Below are positions 44,157-53,321 of a stretch of DNA of 64,000 nt, one piece after another. This DNA comes from Biostraticola tofi (GTDB lineage: Bacteria; Pseudomonadota; Gammaproteobacteria; Enterobacterales; Enterobacteriaceae). The notes under the pieces were generated by a model. The model saw only the letters and a list, made by a program, of their open reading frames with translations. It was not told the origin of the DNA and searched no databases. Each line of letters begins with the position of its first letter. The stretch's first letter is position 1. The position numbers and the translations under genes are program-made. Location: positions 186,001 through 250,000 of the forward strand of contig NZ_SMCR01000001.1 in assembly GCF_004343195.1 (NCBI RefSeq), given 5' to 3'.

Positions 44157-45812
44157 ATGCAAAAAAATAGCTATTCATTCATACGTCCGCTGATGGTGAC
44201 ATTGACGGCAGTACTGGCGCTCGGTGCTGCCGCCGCTCCTGCTGCTGCGGCACCCGGAAATATCCGCGCGACCGGTTTTATTTATTGCGTCAGCGGCGTA
44301 CTCAATACCTTCAATCCGCAGATGGCCAGTAGTGGCCTGACGGTAGATACCCTCTCGGCCCAGCTTTATGATCGTCTGCTGGACGTGGACCCCTATACTT
44401 ACCGACTGATCCCCGAGCTGGCTGAAAGCTGGCAAGTGCTGGATAACGGCGCGACCTATCGTTTCCATCTGCGGAAAAACGTAGCGTTTCAGCATACCGC
44501 GTGGTTTACCCCTACCCGGACGCTGAATGCGGACGACGTGGTATTCAGCTTTGCCCGCATGTTCGACGCCAAGCATCCCTGGCATGCGGTCAACGGCGGC
44601 AGCTATCCCTACTTCGACAGTCTGCAGTTTCCGGAATCGGTGCAGAGCGTGCGCAAGCTGGATAATGATACCGTGGAGATCCGCCTCAAAGCGCCTGATG
44701 CCTCGTTCCTTTGGCATATCGCCACCCACTATGCGCCGGTGCTGTCGGCGGAATATGCCGCCCGGCTTGCGGCGGCGGACCATCAGGAAAAAATGGACCG
44801 CGAGCCGGTAGGCACCGGTCCATTCATGTTGAACGAATACCGGGCGGGCGAGTTTATCCGTCTGACACGCCATCCCCACTACTGGAAGGGAATTCCGCGA
44901 ATGCATCAGGTGGTAGTGGATATGGGCAGCGGCGGCATCGGCCGGCTGTCCCGACTGCTGACCGGCGAATGCGATGTGCTGGCTTATCCCGCCGCCAGCC
45001 AGTTGTCAATATTACGCGATGATCCCCGCCTGCGGCTGACGCTGCGACCGGGCATGAACATTGCCTACCTGGCGTTCAATACCCGCAAGCCACCGCTGGA
45101 CGATGTCCGGGTACGTCATGCCATCGCCCTGTCGATCAACAACCCGAGGCTGATGCAGTCAATCTATTACGGCACCGCCGAGACCGCGGCCTCTATCCTG
45201 CCGCGTGCTTCCTGGGCCTACGATAATGATGCCCAGGTAACCGAGTACAATCCGACCAAAGCCCGTGAGATCCTTCACTCTCTCGGCCAGGACAAGCTGC
45301 AGCTTACGCTGCTGGTGCCGACCGCATCGCAGTCCTATAATCCCAGCCCGCTCAAAACCGCTGAGCTGCTGCAGGCCGATCTGGCCCAGGTGGGGATTAC
45401 GCTCACGATCCGCCCGGTGGAAGGCCGGTTTCAAGAGGCCCGGCTGACGGCGATGAACCACGATCTTACTCTGGCCGGCTGGTCGACGGACAGCAATGAC
45501 CCGGACAGTTTTTTCCGGCCGCTGCTGAGCTGCGCGGCATTACGTTCGCAGACCAATTATGCCCATTGGTGCAATCCTGAGTTCGACCAACTGCTGCAAA
45601 CTGCGCTGCTGTCCCAGCAATTGGCCGGCAGGATGGAAACCTATCGGCAGGCGCAGAACATGCTGGCCGATCAACTCCCGGTGCTGCCGCTGGCATCGTC
45701 TCTGCGTCTGCAGGCCTATCGCTACGATATCAAAGGCCTGGTGCTGAGCCCGTTCGGCAACGCGTCTTTCGCCGGGGTATCCCGCGATGCGAAACCGGAG
45801 TCCCAGCCATGA
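44157..45812 (+). CDS. sapA: Peptide-binding protein SapA
   Basis: SBP family 5 protein of 551 residues (E. coli 547). ATG 44157 begins a typical signal peptide ending near AAAAP; a GTG 57 bases earlier is less likely. Landmarks are [39 protein letters not shown] and [18 protein letters not shown], close to E. coli SapA throughout. It binds antimicrobial peptides, heme or putrescine-type ligands depending on species and feeds the SapBCDF importer. It is first in sapABCDF; all five genes overlap or nearly touch. Confidence 0.95.
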   Translation: MQKNSYSFIRPLMVTLTAVLALGAAAAPAAAAPGNIRATGFIYCVSGVLNTFNPQMASSGLTVDTLSAQLYDRLLDVDPYTYRLIPELAESWQVLDNGATYRFHLRKNVAFQHTAWFTPTRTLNADDVVFSFARMFDAKHPWHAVNGGSYPYFDSLQFPESVQSVRKLDNDTVEIRLKAPDASFLWHIATHYAPVLSAEYAARLAAADHQEKMDREPVGTGPFMLNEYRAGEFIRLTRHPHYWKGIPRMHQVVVDMGSGGIGRLSRLLTGECDVLAYPAASQLSILRDDPRLRLTLRPGMNIAYLAFNTRKPPLDDVRVRHAIALSINNPRLMQSIYYGTAETAASILPRASWAYDNDAQVTEYNPTKAREILHSLGQDKLQLTLLVPTASQSYNPSPLKTAELLQADLAQVGITLTIRPVEGRFQEARLTAMNHDLTLAGWSTDSNDPDSFFRPLLSCAALRSQTNYAHWCNPEFDQLLQTALLSQQLAGRMETYRQAQNMLADQLPVLPLASSLRLQAYRYDIKGLVLSPFGNASFAGVSRDAKPESQP

Positions 45813-46774
45813 TTATCTTTACTCTGCGCCGGCTACTGCTGCTGGTCATCACGCTTTTTGCCTTGACGCTGGTCGGTTTCAGCCTGAGCTACTTCACTCC
45901 CCACGCTCCGCTCGGCGGCGCCTCGCTCGGGGATGCCTATGCGTATTACCTGCAAAGCCTGATGCAGTGGAATTTCGGCGTGTCGAGCATTGATGGCCAG
46001 CCGATCAACCAGCAGTTGAAAGAGGTGTTCCCGGCCACCATGGAGCTTTGCGTACTGGCGTTTGTCCTGGCCCTTACCATCGGTATCCCGCTGGGTATCG
46101 TCGCCGGCATCATGCGCAACAAATGGCAGGACATCACCATTAGCTGGTTTGCCCTTATCGGTTTGTCGATGCCGGTATTCTGGTTGGCACTGCTGCTGAC
46201 GCTTTATTTCGCCCTGCACCTGGGATGGCTACCGGTGGCCGGCCGTTTCGATTTGCTTTATCAGGTGAAACCGGTCACCGGGCTTGCCTTGATCGATGCC
46301 TGGCTTTCCGACTCAGCCTATCGTCAGGAGATGATTACCAGCGCCCTTAGCCATATGGTGCTGCCGATCACCGCCCTGGCGGTGGCACCGACCACCGAAG
46401 TGATTCGCCTGATGCGCGTCAGTACCAGCGACGTGGTGGGCCAGAACTATATCAAAGCCGCGGCGACCCGCGGCCTGTCGCCGCTGACGATCATTCGCCG
46501 CCATGTGCTGCATAATGCGCTGCCGCCGGTTATCCCCAAACTGGGGCTGCAGTTTTCCACGATGCTGACGCTTGCCATGATAACCGAAATGGTCTTTAGC
46601 TGGCCCGGTCTCGGCCGCTGGCTGGTTATCGCTATTCGCCAGCAGGATTATGCCGCTATTTCGGCCGGCGTCATGGTGGTCGGCGCCCTGGTGGTGTGCA
46701 TCAATGTGCTGTCGGACATCATCGGCGCCCTGGCCAACCCACTGCGCCATAAGGAGTCATATGCCCTCAGATAA
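45809..46774 (+). CDS. sapB: Sap transporter permease SapB
   Basis: DppB-type permease of 321 residues, equal to E. coli SapB. First helix at 7-27, six helices in total, and the EAA loop [23 protein letters not shown]. It overlaps sapA by four bases (ATGA) and sapC by 14. In E. coli SapBCDF also takes part in putrescine export and supports Trk potassium uptake. Confidence 0.95.
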   Translation: MIIFTLRRLLLLVITLFALTLVGFSLSYFTPHAPLGGASLGDAYAYYLQSLMQWNFGVSSIDGQPINQQLKEVFPATMELCVLAFVLALTIGIPLGIVAGIMRNKWQDITISWFALIGLSMPVFWLALLLTLYFALHLGWLPVAGRFDLLYQVKPVTGLALIDAWLSDSAYRQEMITSALSHMVLPITALAVAPTTEVIRLMRVSTSDVVGQNYIKAAATRGLSPLTIIRRHVLHNALPPVIPKLGLQFSTMLTLAMITEMVFSWPGLGRWLVIAIRQQDYAAISAGVMVVGALVVCINVLSDIIGALANPLRHKESYALR

Positions 46775-47651
46775 TGTCTATGGCGAAAAGCGCATGCCCA
46801 GCCCGCTGCTGCACATCTGGCGAATTTTTTACCATGATGCGACGTCGATGATCGGCCTGTACGGTTTTCTCATCCTGGTGCTGCTGTGCCTGTTCGGCTC
46901 CTGGATTGCGCCCTATTCCCTGTCACAGCAATTTCTCGGCTACCAGCTGCTGCCGCCCTCCTGGTCACGCTATGGCGATGTGTCGTTTTTCCTCGGTACC
47001 GACGATCTGGGGCGGGACGTGTTAAGCCGGCTGCTGGCTGGGACCGCACCGACGTTTGGCTCCGCGCTGCTGGTCACCCTGGCCGCTGCCGCTCTCGGCC
47101 TGGCGCTGGGGGTGATAGCGGGCATCACCAAAGGCTTGCGTTCCGCGGCGCTAAATCACATTCTGGACACGCTGCTGTCGATCCCTTCATTGCTGCTGGC
47201 CATTGTCGTGGTGGCATTTCTCGGCCCCAAGCTTGAGCATGCGATGCTGGCGGTGTGGCTGGCGTTGTTGCCGCGCATTGTCCGCACCGTTTACACCGCC
47301 GTTCACCATGAACTGGAGAAGGAATATGTCCTGGCAGTGCGAATGGATGGTGCGACCATGCCGCACATTCTGCGCTATGCGGTGTTGCCCAACATCGCCA
47401 GTGTCCTGGTGGCCGAATTTACCCGTGCCCTGTCGATGGCGATTCTGGATATCGCCGCCCTGGGCTTTCTCAATTTGGGCGCCCAGTTGCCTTCACCTGA
47501 ATGGGGCGCAATGATGGATGATACCTTGGAGTTGGTCTATGTCGCGCCCTGGACGGTGATGTTGCCCGGCGCCGCTATCATGATAAGTGTCCTTATCGTT
47601 AATTTACTGGGCGATGGTATCCGTCGCGCCATGATCTCGGGAATAGACTGA
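46761..47651 (+). CDS. sapC: Sap transporter permease SapC
   Basis: DppC-type permease of 296 residues, equal to E. coli SapC. The start ATG at 46761 has AAGGAG upstream, inside the sapB end; a longer frame is rejected. It contains [19 protein letters not shown] and the EAA loop [20 protein letters not shown]. Its stop overlaps the sapD start by one base. Confidence 0.95.
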   Translation: MPSDNVYGEKRMPSPLLHIWRIFYHDATSMIGLYGFLILVLLCLFGSWIAPYSLSQQFLGYQLLPPSWSRYGDVSFFLGTDDLGRDVLSRLLAGTAPTFGSALLVTLAAAALGLALGVIAGITKGLRSAALNHILDTLLSIPSLLLAIVVVAFLGPKLEHAMLAVWLALLPRIVRTVYTAVHHELEKEYVLAVRMDGATMPHILRYAVLPNIASVLVAEFTRALSMAILDIAALGFLNLGAQLPSPEWGAMMDDTLELVYVAPWTVMLPGAAIMISVLIVNLLGDGIRRAMISGID

Positions 47652-48643
47652 TGCCGTTATTGGATATCCGTAACTTGACCATTGAGTTCATGACCGCCGA
47701 AGGGCCGGTCAAGGCAGTCGATCATGTCAGTATTACCTTGACTGAGGGGGAAGTGCGCGGGCTGGTCGGAGAATCGGGTTCAGGCAAGAGCCTTATTGCC
47801 AAGGCCATCTGCGGAGTAACCCGCGATAACTGGCGCGTCACCGCCGATCGTTTTCGCTTTAACGATATCGACCTGCTGAAACTGTCACCGCGCCAGCGAC
47901 GGCGGGTGGTCGGCCACAATGTGTCGATGATCTTCCAAGAGCCCCAATCCTGTCTGGATCCTTCCGAGCGCATCGGTCGCCAATTATCGCAGGCCATCCC
48001 GGGGTGGACCTATAAAGGTAACTGGTGGCAGCGGCTGGGCTGGCGTAAGCGCCGCGCTATAGAATTGCTGCATCGTGTCGGCTTTAAAGACCACAAAAAT
48101 ATTATGCGCAGCTATCCTTATGAGCTGACCGAAGGGGAATGCCAGAAGGTCATGATCGCCATCGCCCTGGCCAATCAGCCCCGCCTGCTGATTGCCGATG
48201 AACCCACCAATGCGATGGAGCCCACCACCCAGGCGCAGATTTTCCGCCTGCTGGCCAAGCTTAACCAGAATAACAACACCACTATTCTGCTGATAAGTCA
48301 TGACCTGCAGATGATGAGTAAATGGGCTGACCGCATCAATGTTCTTTACTGCGGGCAAACGGTGGAAAGCGCCCAGAGCGAGGATTTGATCGCCACCCCG
48401 CATCATCCCTATACCCAGGCGCTTATCCGGGCAATTCCGGATTTCGGCCGTTCGATGCCGCCAAAAAGCCGGTTGAATACCCTGCCCGGCGGTATCCCGT
48501 CTCTGGAGCATTTACCGATTGGCTGCCGGCTGGGACCCCGTTGCCCTTATGCTCAGAAGACCTGCATACAGATGCCGCCGCTGGAGCCTATCAAGAACCA
48601 CTGGTTCGCCTGCCATTTCCCGCTCAACGTGCAGGAGCAATAA
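47651..48643 (+). CDS. sapD: Sap transporter ATPase SapD
   Basis: ATPase of 330 residues, equal to E. coli SapD. Walker A is [12 protein letters not shown]. The signature is degenerate ([15 protein letters not shown]), as is usual for SapD, and Walker B is [11 protein letters not shown]-terminal Cys cluster ([14 protein letters not shown]) is typical of oligopeptide ATPases. SapD also binds ATP for TrkH/TrkG-type potassium transport in E. coli. Confidence 0.95.
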   Translation: MPLLDIRNLTIEFMTAEGPVKAVDHVSITLTEGEVRGLVGESGSGKSLIAKAICGVTRDNWRVTADRFRFNDIDLLKLSPRQRRRVVGHNVSMIFQEPQSCLDPSERIGRQLSQAIPGWTYKGNWWQRLGWRKRRAIELLHRVGFKDHKNIMRSYPYELTEGECQKVMIAIALANQPRLLIADEPTNAMEPTTQAQIFRLLAKLNQNNNTTILLISHDLQMMSKWADRINVLYCGQTVESAQSEDLIATPHHPYTQALIRAIPDFGRSMPPKSRLNTLPGGIPSLEHLPIGCRLGPRCPYAQKTCIQMPPLEPIKNHWFACHFPLNVQEQ

Positions 48644-48645
48644 CC

Positions 48646-49458
48646 GTGGATACGCTGCTTGAAGCCCGCAACCTGACCAAGACCTTCCGTTACCGCACCG
48701 GCCTGTTTCGACGCCAGCATGTTGAGGCGGTCAAGCCGGTTTCATTTACCCTGCGCGAAGGCCAGACGCTGGCCATCATCGGCGAAAACGGCTCGGGCAA
48801 ATCGACGCTGGCCAAAATGATTGCCGGCACCATTGAGCCGACCGCCGGCGATCTGTTGATTGATGATCATCTGCTCACCTTCGGTGATTACCGCTATCGC
48901 AGCAAGCGGATCAGGATGATTTTCCAGGATGCCAGCAATTCGCTTAATCCCCGCCAGCAGGTGGGACAGCTGCTGGATGTCCCGCTGCGGCTCAATACCG
49001 ACCTGACGCTGGCGGAACGCGGCAGCACTATCGATCTTACGCTGCGCCAGGTGGGCCTGCGCCCAGACCATGCCTTTTACTATCCCCATATGCTGGCCCC
49101 TGGCCAGAAACAACGTGTCGGCCTTGCCAGAGCGCTGATACTGCAGCCTAAAGTGATTGTCGCCGATGAAGCGCTGGCGTCACTGGATATGTCGATGCGT
49201 TCCCAGATCATTAATCTGATGCTTGAACTGCAGGCCAGGCACGGTATTTCCTATATTTATGTCACCCAGCATCTGGGGATGATGAAGCACGTTAGCGATC
49301 AGATCATGGTGATGCAGCACGGAGAAGTGGTCGAGCGCGGCAGCACCGCCGATGTGCTGGCGGCCCCGCTGCACGACTTGACCCGCCGGCTCATCACCAG
49401 CCACTTCGGCGAGGCGCTGACCGCTGACGCCTGGCGTCGTGACGGCTTACTCCCATGA
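48646..49458 (+). CDS. sapF: Sap transporter ATPase SapF
   Basis: ATPase of 270 residues (E. coli 268) from GTG 48646, with AGGAG 8 bases upstream. A longer frame inside sapD is rejected. Walker A is GENGSGKSTLAK, the signature LAPGQKQRVGLARAL and Walker B VIVADEALASLD. It ends FGEALTADAWRRDG, close to E. coli. Last gene of the sap operon; fabI follows 124 bases later. Confidence 0.95.
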   Translation: MDTLLEARNLTKTFRYRTGLFRRQHVEAVKPVSFTLREGQTLAIIGENGSGKSTLAKMIAGTIEPTAGDLLIDDHLLTFGDYRYRSKRIRMIFQDASNSLNPRQQVGQLLDVPLRLNTDLTLAERGSTIDLTLRQVGLRPDHAFYYPHMLAPGQKQRVGLARALILQPKVIVADEALASLDMSMRSQIINLMLELQARHGISYIYVTQHLGMMKHVSDQIMVMQHGEVVERGSTADVLAAPLHDLTRRLITSHFGEALTADAWRRDGLLP

Positions 49459-49491
49459 TACCGCATGCCCTACTCGCAGCGCTGCTTTTCA

Positions 49492-49500
49492 TGGTATACT
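49492..49500 (+). promoter_or_regulatory. Extended -10 promoter of fabI
   Basis: TGGTATACT lies 83 bases before the fabI start; no clear -35 is seen. Confidence 0.5.
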
Positions 49501-49511
49501 GCGGCGGTTTT

Positions 49512-49527
49512 CTAACGACGACGTTAG
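49512..49527. promoter_or_regulatory. Palindrome in the fabI leader
   Basis: CTAACGACGACGTTAG is a perfect inverted repeat (CTAACG, 4-base spacer, CGTTAG) just downstream of the predicted fabI start of transcription; possibly an operator or leader hairpin. Confidence 0.35.
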
Positions 49528-49582
49528 CGCATCACGATGACGTAAACAGTCGCATGTAATAATGACCACAAGGATTAATGCT

Positions 49583-50371
49583 ATGGGTTTTCTTACCGGT
49601 AAACGCATTCTGGTTACGGGCGTCGCCAGCAACCGTTCAATTGCATTCGGTATTGCTCAGGCTATGCGCCGTGAGGGTGCGGAGCTGGCGTTCACTTATC
49701 AGAACGACAAACTGAAAACGCGGGTAGAAGGGTTTGCCGCCGAACTGGGATCCAGCATTGTGCTGCCCTGTGACGTCGCTGAAGATGCCAGCATCGAAGC
49801 ACTGTTTACTGAACTGGCTAAAATCTGGCCGAACTATGACGGTTTTGTTCACGCCATCGCCTTTGCGCCGGGTGAACAGCTGGACGGCGATTATGTCGAC
49901 GCCGTGACCCGTGAAGGATTCAGCATCGCTCATGACATCAGCTCTTACAGCTTTGTGGCCATGGCCAAAGCCAGCCGTAAGCTGCTCAATCCGGGCTCAG
50001 CCCTGGTAACGCTGAGCTATCTGGGTGCCGAGCGCGCTATCCCCAACTATAACGTCATGGGTCTGGCCAAAGCCTCCCTTGAAGCCAATACCCGTTATAT
50101 GGCCAACGCCATGGGCCCGCAGGGGATCCGCGTCAATGCCATTTCCGCCGGCCCTATTCGTACCCTGGCGGCTTCCGGCATCAAAAACTTCAAGAAAATG
50201 CTGTCGCATTGCGAAGCGGTTACGCCGATTCGCCGCGTGGTCACCATTGAAGACGTGGGCAATACCGCTGCGTTCCTGTGTTCAGACCTGTCTTCCGGCA
50301 TCACCGGTGAAGTGGTTCATGTCGACGGCGGTTTCAATATCGCCGCGATGAACGAACTGCATCTGGATTGA
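49583..50371 (+). CDS. fabI: Enoyl-ACP reductase FabI
   Basis: SDR-type NADH-dependent enoyl-ACP reductase of 262 residues, equal to E. coli. ATG 49583 has AAGGA 7 bases upstream; an ATG 21 bases earlier is less likely. Motifs are the cofactor loop [12 protein letters not shown]146, Y156 and K163 in [21 protein letters not shown]. It catalyses the last step of fatty-acid elongation and is the triclosan and diazaborine target. Residue 93 is Ala (HAIAFAPG) where E. coli has Gly93, a known resistance position. It follows sapF as in E. coli. Confidence 0.96.
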   Translation: MGFLTGKRILVTGVASNRSIAFGIAQAMRREGAELAFTYQNDKLKTRVEGFAAELGSSIVLPCDVAEDASIEALFTELAKIWPNYDGFVHAIAFAPGEQLDGDYVDAVTREGFSIAHDISSYSFVAMAKASRKLLNPGSALVTLSYLGAERAIPNYNVMGLAKASLEANTRYMANAMGPQGIRVNAISAGPIRTLAASGIKNFKKMLSHCEAVTPIRRVVTIEDVGNTAAFLCSDLSSGITGEVVHVDGGFNIAAMNELHLD

Positions 50372-50417
50372 TTGCCGATTAGCACAACGTCTTGATGGCG
50401 GCAACAAGCCCCCATCG

Positions 50418-50468
50418 TGGACTGCACCCCAAAAGTTGGGCATCCAACGGAGTAAGGTGCAGTTTTTT
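50418..50468 (+). terminator. Terminator after fabI with IS-end-like sequence
   Basis: ACTGCACC (50421-50428) pairs with GGTGCAGT (50456-50463), an inner GTTGG/CCAAC helix sits between them, and six T follow. The left arm, TGGACTGCACCCC, resembles the ends of IS150-group insertion sequences (TGTACTGCACCC), so it may be a relic IS end now serving as a terminator. Confidence 0.6.
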
Positions 50469-51381
50469 ATGGCCGGTATTCGCTTTGGGATAGCAGCCAT
50501 TGCCCGGCAAACTCAAACAGGGTTTTGGCCAGCGGCGTCGCCCGCCCGGCTTCAGCAATAACGATGGCGGTCTGGCGCTTCATCGGCGACAGCGCAATAG
50601 TGCGAAAACACAGATCCGGCGTCATGGCGTGCAGCAGGTGGCCTCTGGGTACCATGCCGCATCCCAGGCCGGTGTAAACCCCCTGCAGCAATTGAAAAAT
50701 GGACGCGCTTTCAAGCTTGCAGTGCAATTGCAGGCCGGCGGTTCTGAACCCTTCATCGAGATGCCGACGGAAATAGCGGCTGGGCTCAGCCAGGCAGAGC
50801 GGGAGCTCGGCCACCGCCTCCAGGCTCAGTGCCGACCCACCGATAAGGTTGGGAAAATGCGCCGGGTTAAACACCAGGTCAATCCCTTGATCCGGCACCA
50901 CCGCCGCCTGGTAATGCAGCTCCTTGAGCAGTGACAAGTCGAAAAATCCCAGCGCAAGATCAACGCTGTGGTTGATCAGGGCTTCCATTAGCGCATCGGC
51001 GCTCAGGGTGGATACCTGATAATCCACATCGGGATAATCCGCTTGTGCCGCCTGCAGCAACAGCGGCAGTGATATGGCGCACTGGGGGACGATGCCTATC
51101 CGCAGGGTGCCGACCATGCCCTGCTTAAGGGATTCAACTTCCAGCTTCAGCCCTTGGTAGACGGACACGATCTCGCGCGCCCAGGTCAGCACTCGCTCGC
51201 CCTCGGCGGTAAATCCCTGAAAACTGTTGCCTCGGTGTATCAAGCCAACGCCCAGCTCGCGCTCCAGGTTCTTGAGCCGCATCGACAGGGTCGGCTGACT
51301 GACGAAGCTGGCTTCGGCAGCGCGGCCAAAGTGGCGCTCCCGTTCCAGATTACACAAGTAAATTAACTGTTTTATATCCAT
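50467..51381 (-). CDS. LysR-family transcriptional regulator
   Basis: Regulator of 304 residues. The N-terminal winged HTH (FGRAAEASFVSQPTLSMRLKNLERELG) is followed by a linker helix and a two-lobed effector domain (about 90-295). It resembles the OxyR/CynR/CysB-like branch in the HTH but lacks the paired redox Cys of OxyR. It sits beside a PTS permease and a YdeP-type molybdoenzyme gene; comparable LysR genes are often linked to formate-dehydrogenase-like YdeP genes, so ydeP is a plausible target. No E. coli orthologue lies at this position. Confidence 0.78.
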   Translation of the reverse strand: MDIKQLIYLCNLERERHFGRAAEASFVSQPTLSMRLKNLERELGVGLIHRGNSFQGFTAEGERVLTWAREIVSVYQGLKLEVESLKQGMVGTLRIGIVPQCAISLPLLLQAAQADYPDVDYQVSTLSADALMEALINHSVDLALGFFDLSLLKELHYQAAVVPDQGIDLVFNPAHFPNLIGGSALSLEAVAELPLCLAEPSRYFRRHLDEGFRTAGLQLHCKLESASIFQLLQGVYTGLGCGMVPRGHLLHAMTPDLCFRTIALSPMKRQTAIVIAEAGRATPLAKTLFEFAGQWLLSQSEYRP

Positions 51382-51473
51382 TTATTTTTCTGCCCGACTG
51401 CCAGGGCTGCAGTATATCATGTCAATTCCCGCCTGCGGCCGCCAAGTCCCTGGCCGCAGGCTGATGGTGCTGA

Positions 51474-53069
51474 TTAACTGACGCCGAGAGAAACTTTGAC
51501 ATCCTGGGCAATTTTCTCGACCTGGGGGCCGTAAATCACTTGAATATCATTATCACTTACCCGTTTGACGCCGCTGGCACCGGTCAGCATCAGCGTACGA
51601 TCTATCACCTGTTTCATGTCCTTCACCTTAACCCGCAGTCGGGTAAAGCAGCAGTCCACCTCGCTGATATTGGACGCCCCGCCAAGGCCGGCGATAATGT
51701 GGCCGGTACGCTCATCGGCGGTCTGCGGTTGGCGTTCCGGCGCTTCCTGTTCGTCGCTTTCACGTCCCGGGGTTTCTACCCGCATCCGCAATATAATGAA
51801 TTTAAAGCCGAAATAGTACACAGGTATATAAATTAAGCCGAGCAGCACCGCATACCACCAGTGGGTGCGCGTGCCGCCGAGAATGCCGAAGATTGCCAGA
51901 TCAATTGCCCCGCCCTGGACGTTGCCGATCATCAGCTGCATCACATCCATCAGCATAAACGACAGACCGCTTAAAATGGCATGGAACAGATACAGCACCG
52001 GCGAGACAAATATAAAGCAGAACTCCAGAGGCTCGGTGATACCGGTGGTAAAGGAGGCCAGTCCGCCGGCCAATACCAGCGCCTTGACCCGTTCTTTGTG
52101 CTTGGGCCGGGCGCAATGGTACATTGCCAGCGCGGCGGCCGGCAGGCCAAACATCATTACCGGTATTTTGCCCTGGGCCAGGAAGCGGGTCGCTTCGCGA
52201 ATCACCTCGTCGGTCAGCAGGCCGGGATGGGTCAGCGAGGTATTGAAAATGTTCAGCGCCCCTACCAGCGTCTGATTGTCGATGGTCACTACCCCGCCGA
52301 TGGGGGTGAAACGCACGGTTTCATTGAGGATGTGATGCAGGCCGGTCGGTATAAGCAACCGTTCAAAGAAGCCATACAGAAAAGCGCCGTATTGACCGCT
52401 TTTACCAATCAGCTCTCCTACCCAGGCAATGGCGGCGCCAATTGACGGCCAAACCATCGACAGCGCGACCCCGACCAGCGGCAGCACCACCACCGTTACA
52501 ATCGGCACAAAACGCCGGCCGCCGAAAAAGCTGATGGCGGTCGGCAGCACCTGGGTGTAGAAGCGGTTATGCACCATCACCGTGACCAGACCGGCAATCA
52601 CCCCACCCAGCACGCTCATGTTATAGGTGAAAATGCCCAGTGTCTGGGTAAACTCAGCCGAGTACATCATTGCTTGAGTCTGGGGCATGCCGCCGGCAAT
52701 CAGCGCGTTGGCCGCGGTGGTCACAGGCGTCAGATTTTGTGCCGCGAGACTGGCGCTGACGCCGACATGCATGGCGATAAAACCAATGACAGCGGCAAAA
52801 GCGGCAGTGGGTTTTTCCGCCTTGGCAAGGCCGATGGCGCTGGCTACGGCAAAGAACAGCGGCAGATTTGCAAATAGAGCGCCGGCTATCTGTCTGATAA
52901 ATCCAATCACTAATTGCGGGTATTTCAGGCCGGCAAACGCGTCCCCGGTAATGGCCGGATTTTGCATTGCCGCCGCCAGTCCCAGGAATATCCCTGCCGC
53001 GGCGATCACTGAAATCGGCATCATTAATGCCTTACCAAACCCATGGATCTTGCTGGCAAAATCTTTCAT
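51474..53069 (-). CDS. PTS EIICB component, glucose/maltoside family
   Basis: Phosphotransferase permease of 531 residues. The EIIC domain (about 1-400, roughly ten helices) has the substrate segment RLLIPTGLHHILNETVRF and the motif GITEPLEFCFIFVSPVLY of the Glc superfamily. The C-terminal EIIB domain (from about 450) has the phosphorylated Cys in SEVDCCFTRLRVKVKD. It is about the size of MalX and GlvCB. No EIIA, phosphoglucosidase or sugar regulator is adjacent, so it would rely on Crr (EIIA-Glc). AGGGA lies before the ATG. The sugar is unknown, perhaps an alpha-glucoside. Confidence 0.82.
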   Translation of the reverse strand: MKDFASKIHGFGKALMMPISVIAAAGIFLGLAAAMQNPAITGDAFAGLKYPQLVIGFIRQIAGALFANLPLFFAVASAIGLAKAEKPTAAFAAVIGFIAMHVGVSASLAAQNLTPVTTAANALIAGGMPQTQAMMYSAEFTQTLGIFTYNMSVLGGVIAGLVTVMVHNRFYTQVLPTAISFFGGRRFVPIVTVVVLPLVGVALSMVWPSIGAAIAWVGELIGKSGQYGAFLYGFFERLLIPTGLHHILNETVRFTPIGGVVTIDNQTLVGALNIFNTSLTHPGLLTDEVIREATRFLAQGKIPVMMFGLPAAALAMYHCARPKHKERVKALVLAGGLASFTTGITEPLEFCFIFVSPVLYLFHAILSGLSFMLMDVMQLMIGNVQGGAIDLAIFGILGGTRTHWWYAVLLGLIYIPVYYFGFKFIILRMRVETPGRESDEQEAPERQPQTADERTGHIIAGLGGASNISEVDCCFTRLRVKVKDMKQVIDRTLMLTGASGVKRVSDNDIQVIYGPQVEKIAQDVKVSLGVS

Positions 53070-53321
53070 AAGCGCGGGTCCCTTTAAAATATTGACCGGC
53101 TAAGTATGGGCCAGCCAGCGGCCTCAACAGGCAATGGCCGGGGGTAATACACAGGTTTATGAAGATGATCACAAATAATGTCGTCATAGTTGCCATCTAT
53201 CTTGTGATAACAGCATTCGATTAGACGGTTTTGGCTTAACTGATTAGACTTAACGCAAATAGAGCAATGCGTTAAAAAATAATTAACATTTCACTGCATC
53301 ATTCAGCTGCGAATCACTATC

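Noticed and set aside
44100-45812. GTG start for sapA 19 codons upstream
   Set aside because: It would place polar residues before the signal peptide, and no ribosome site is evident.
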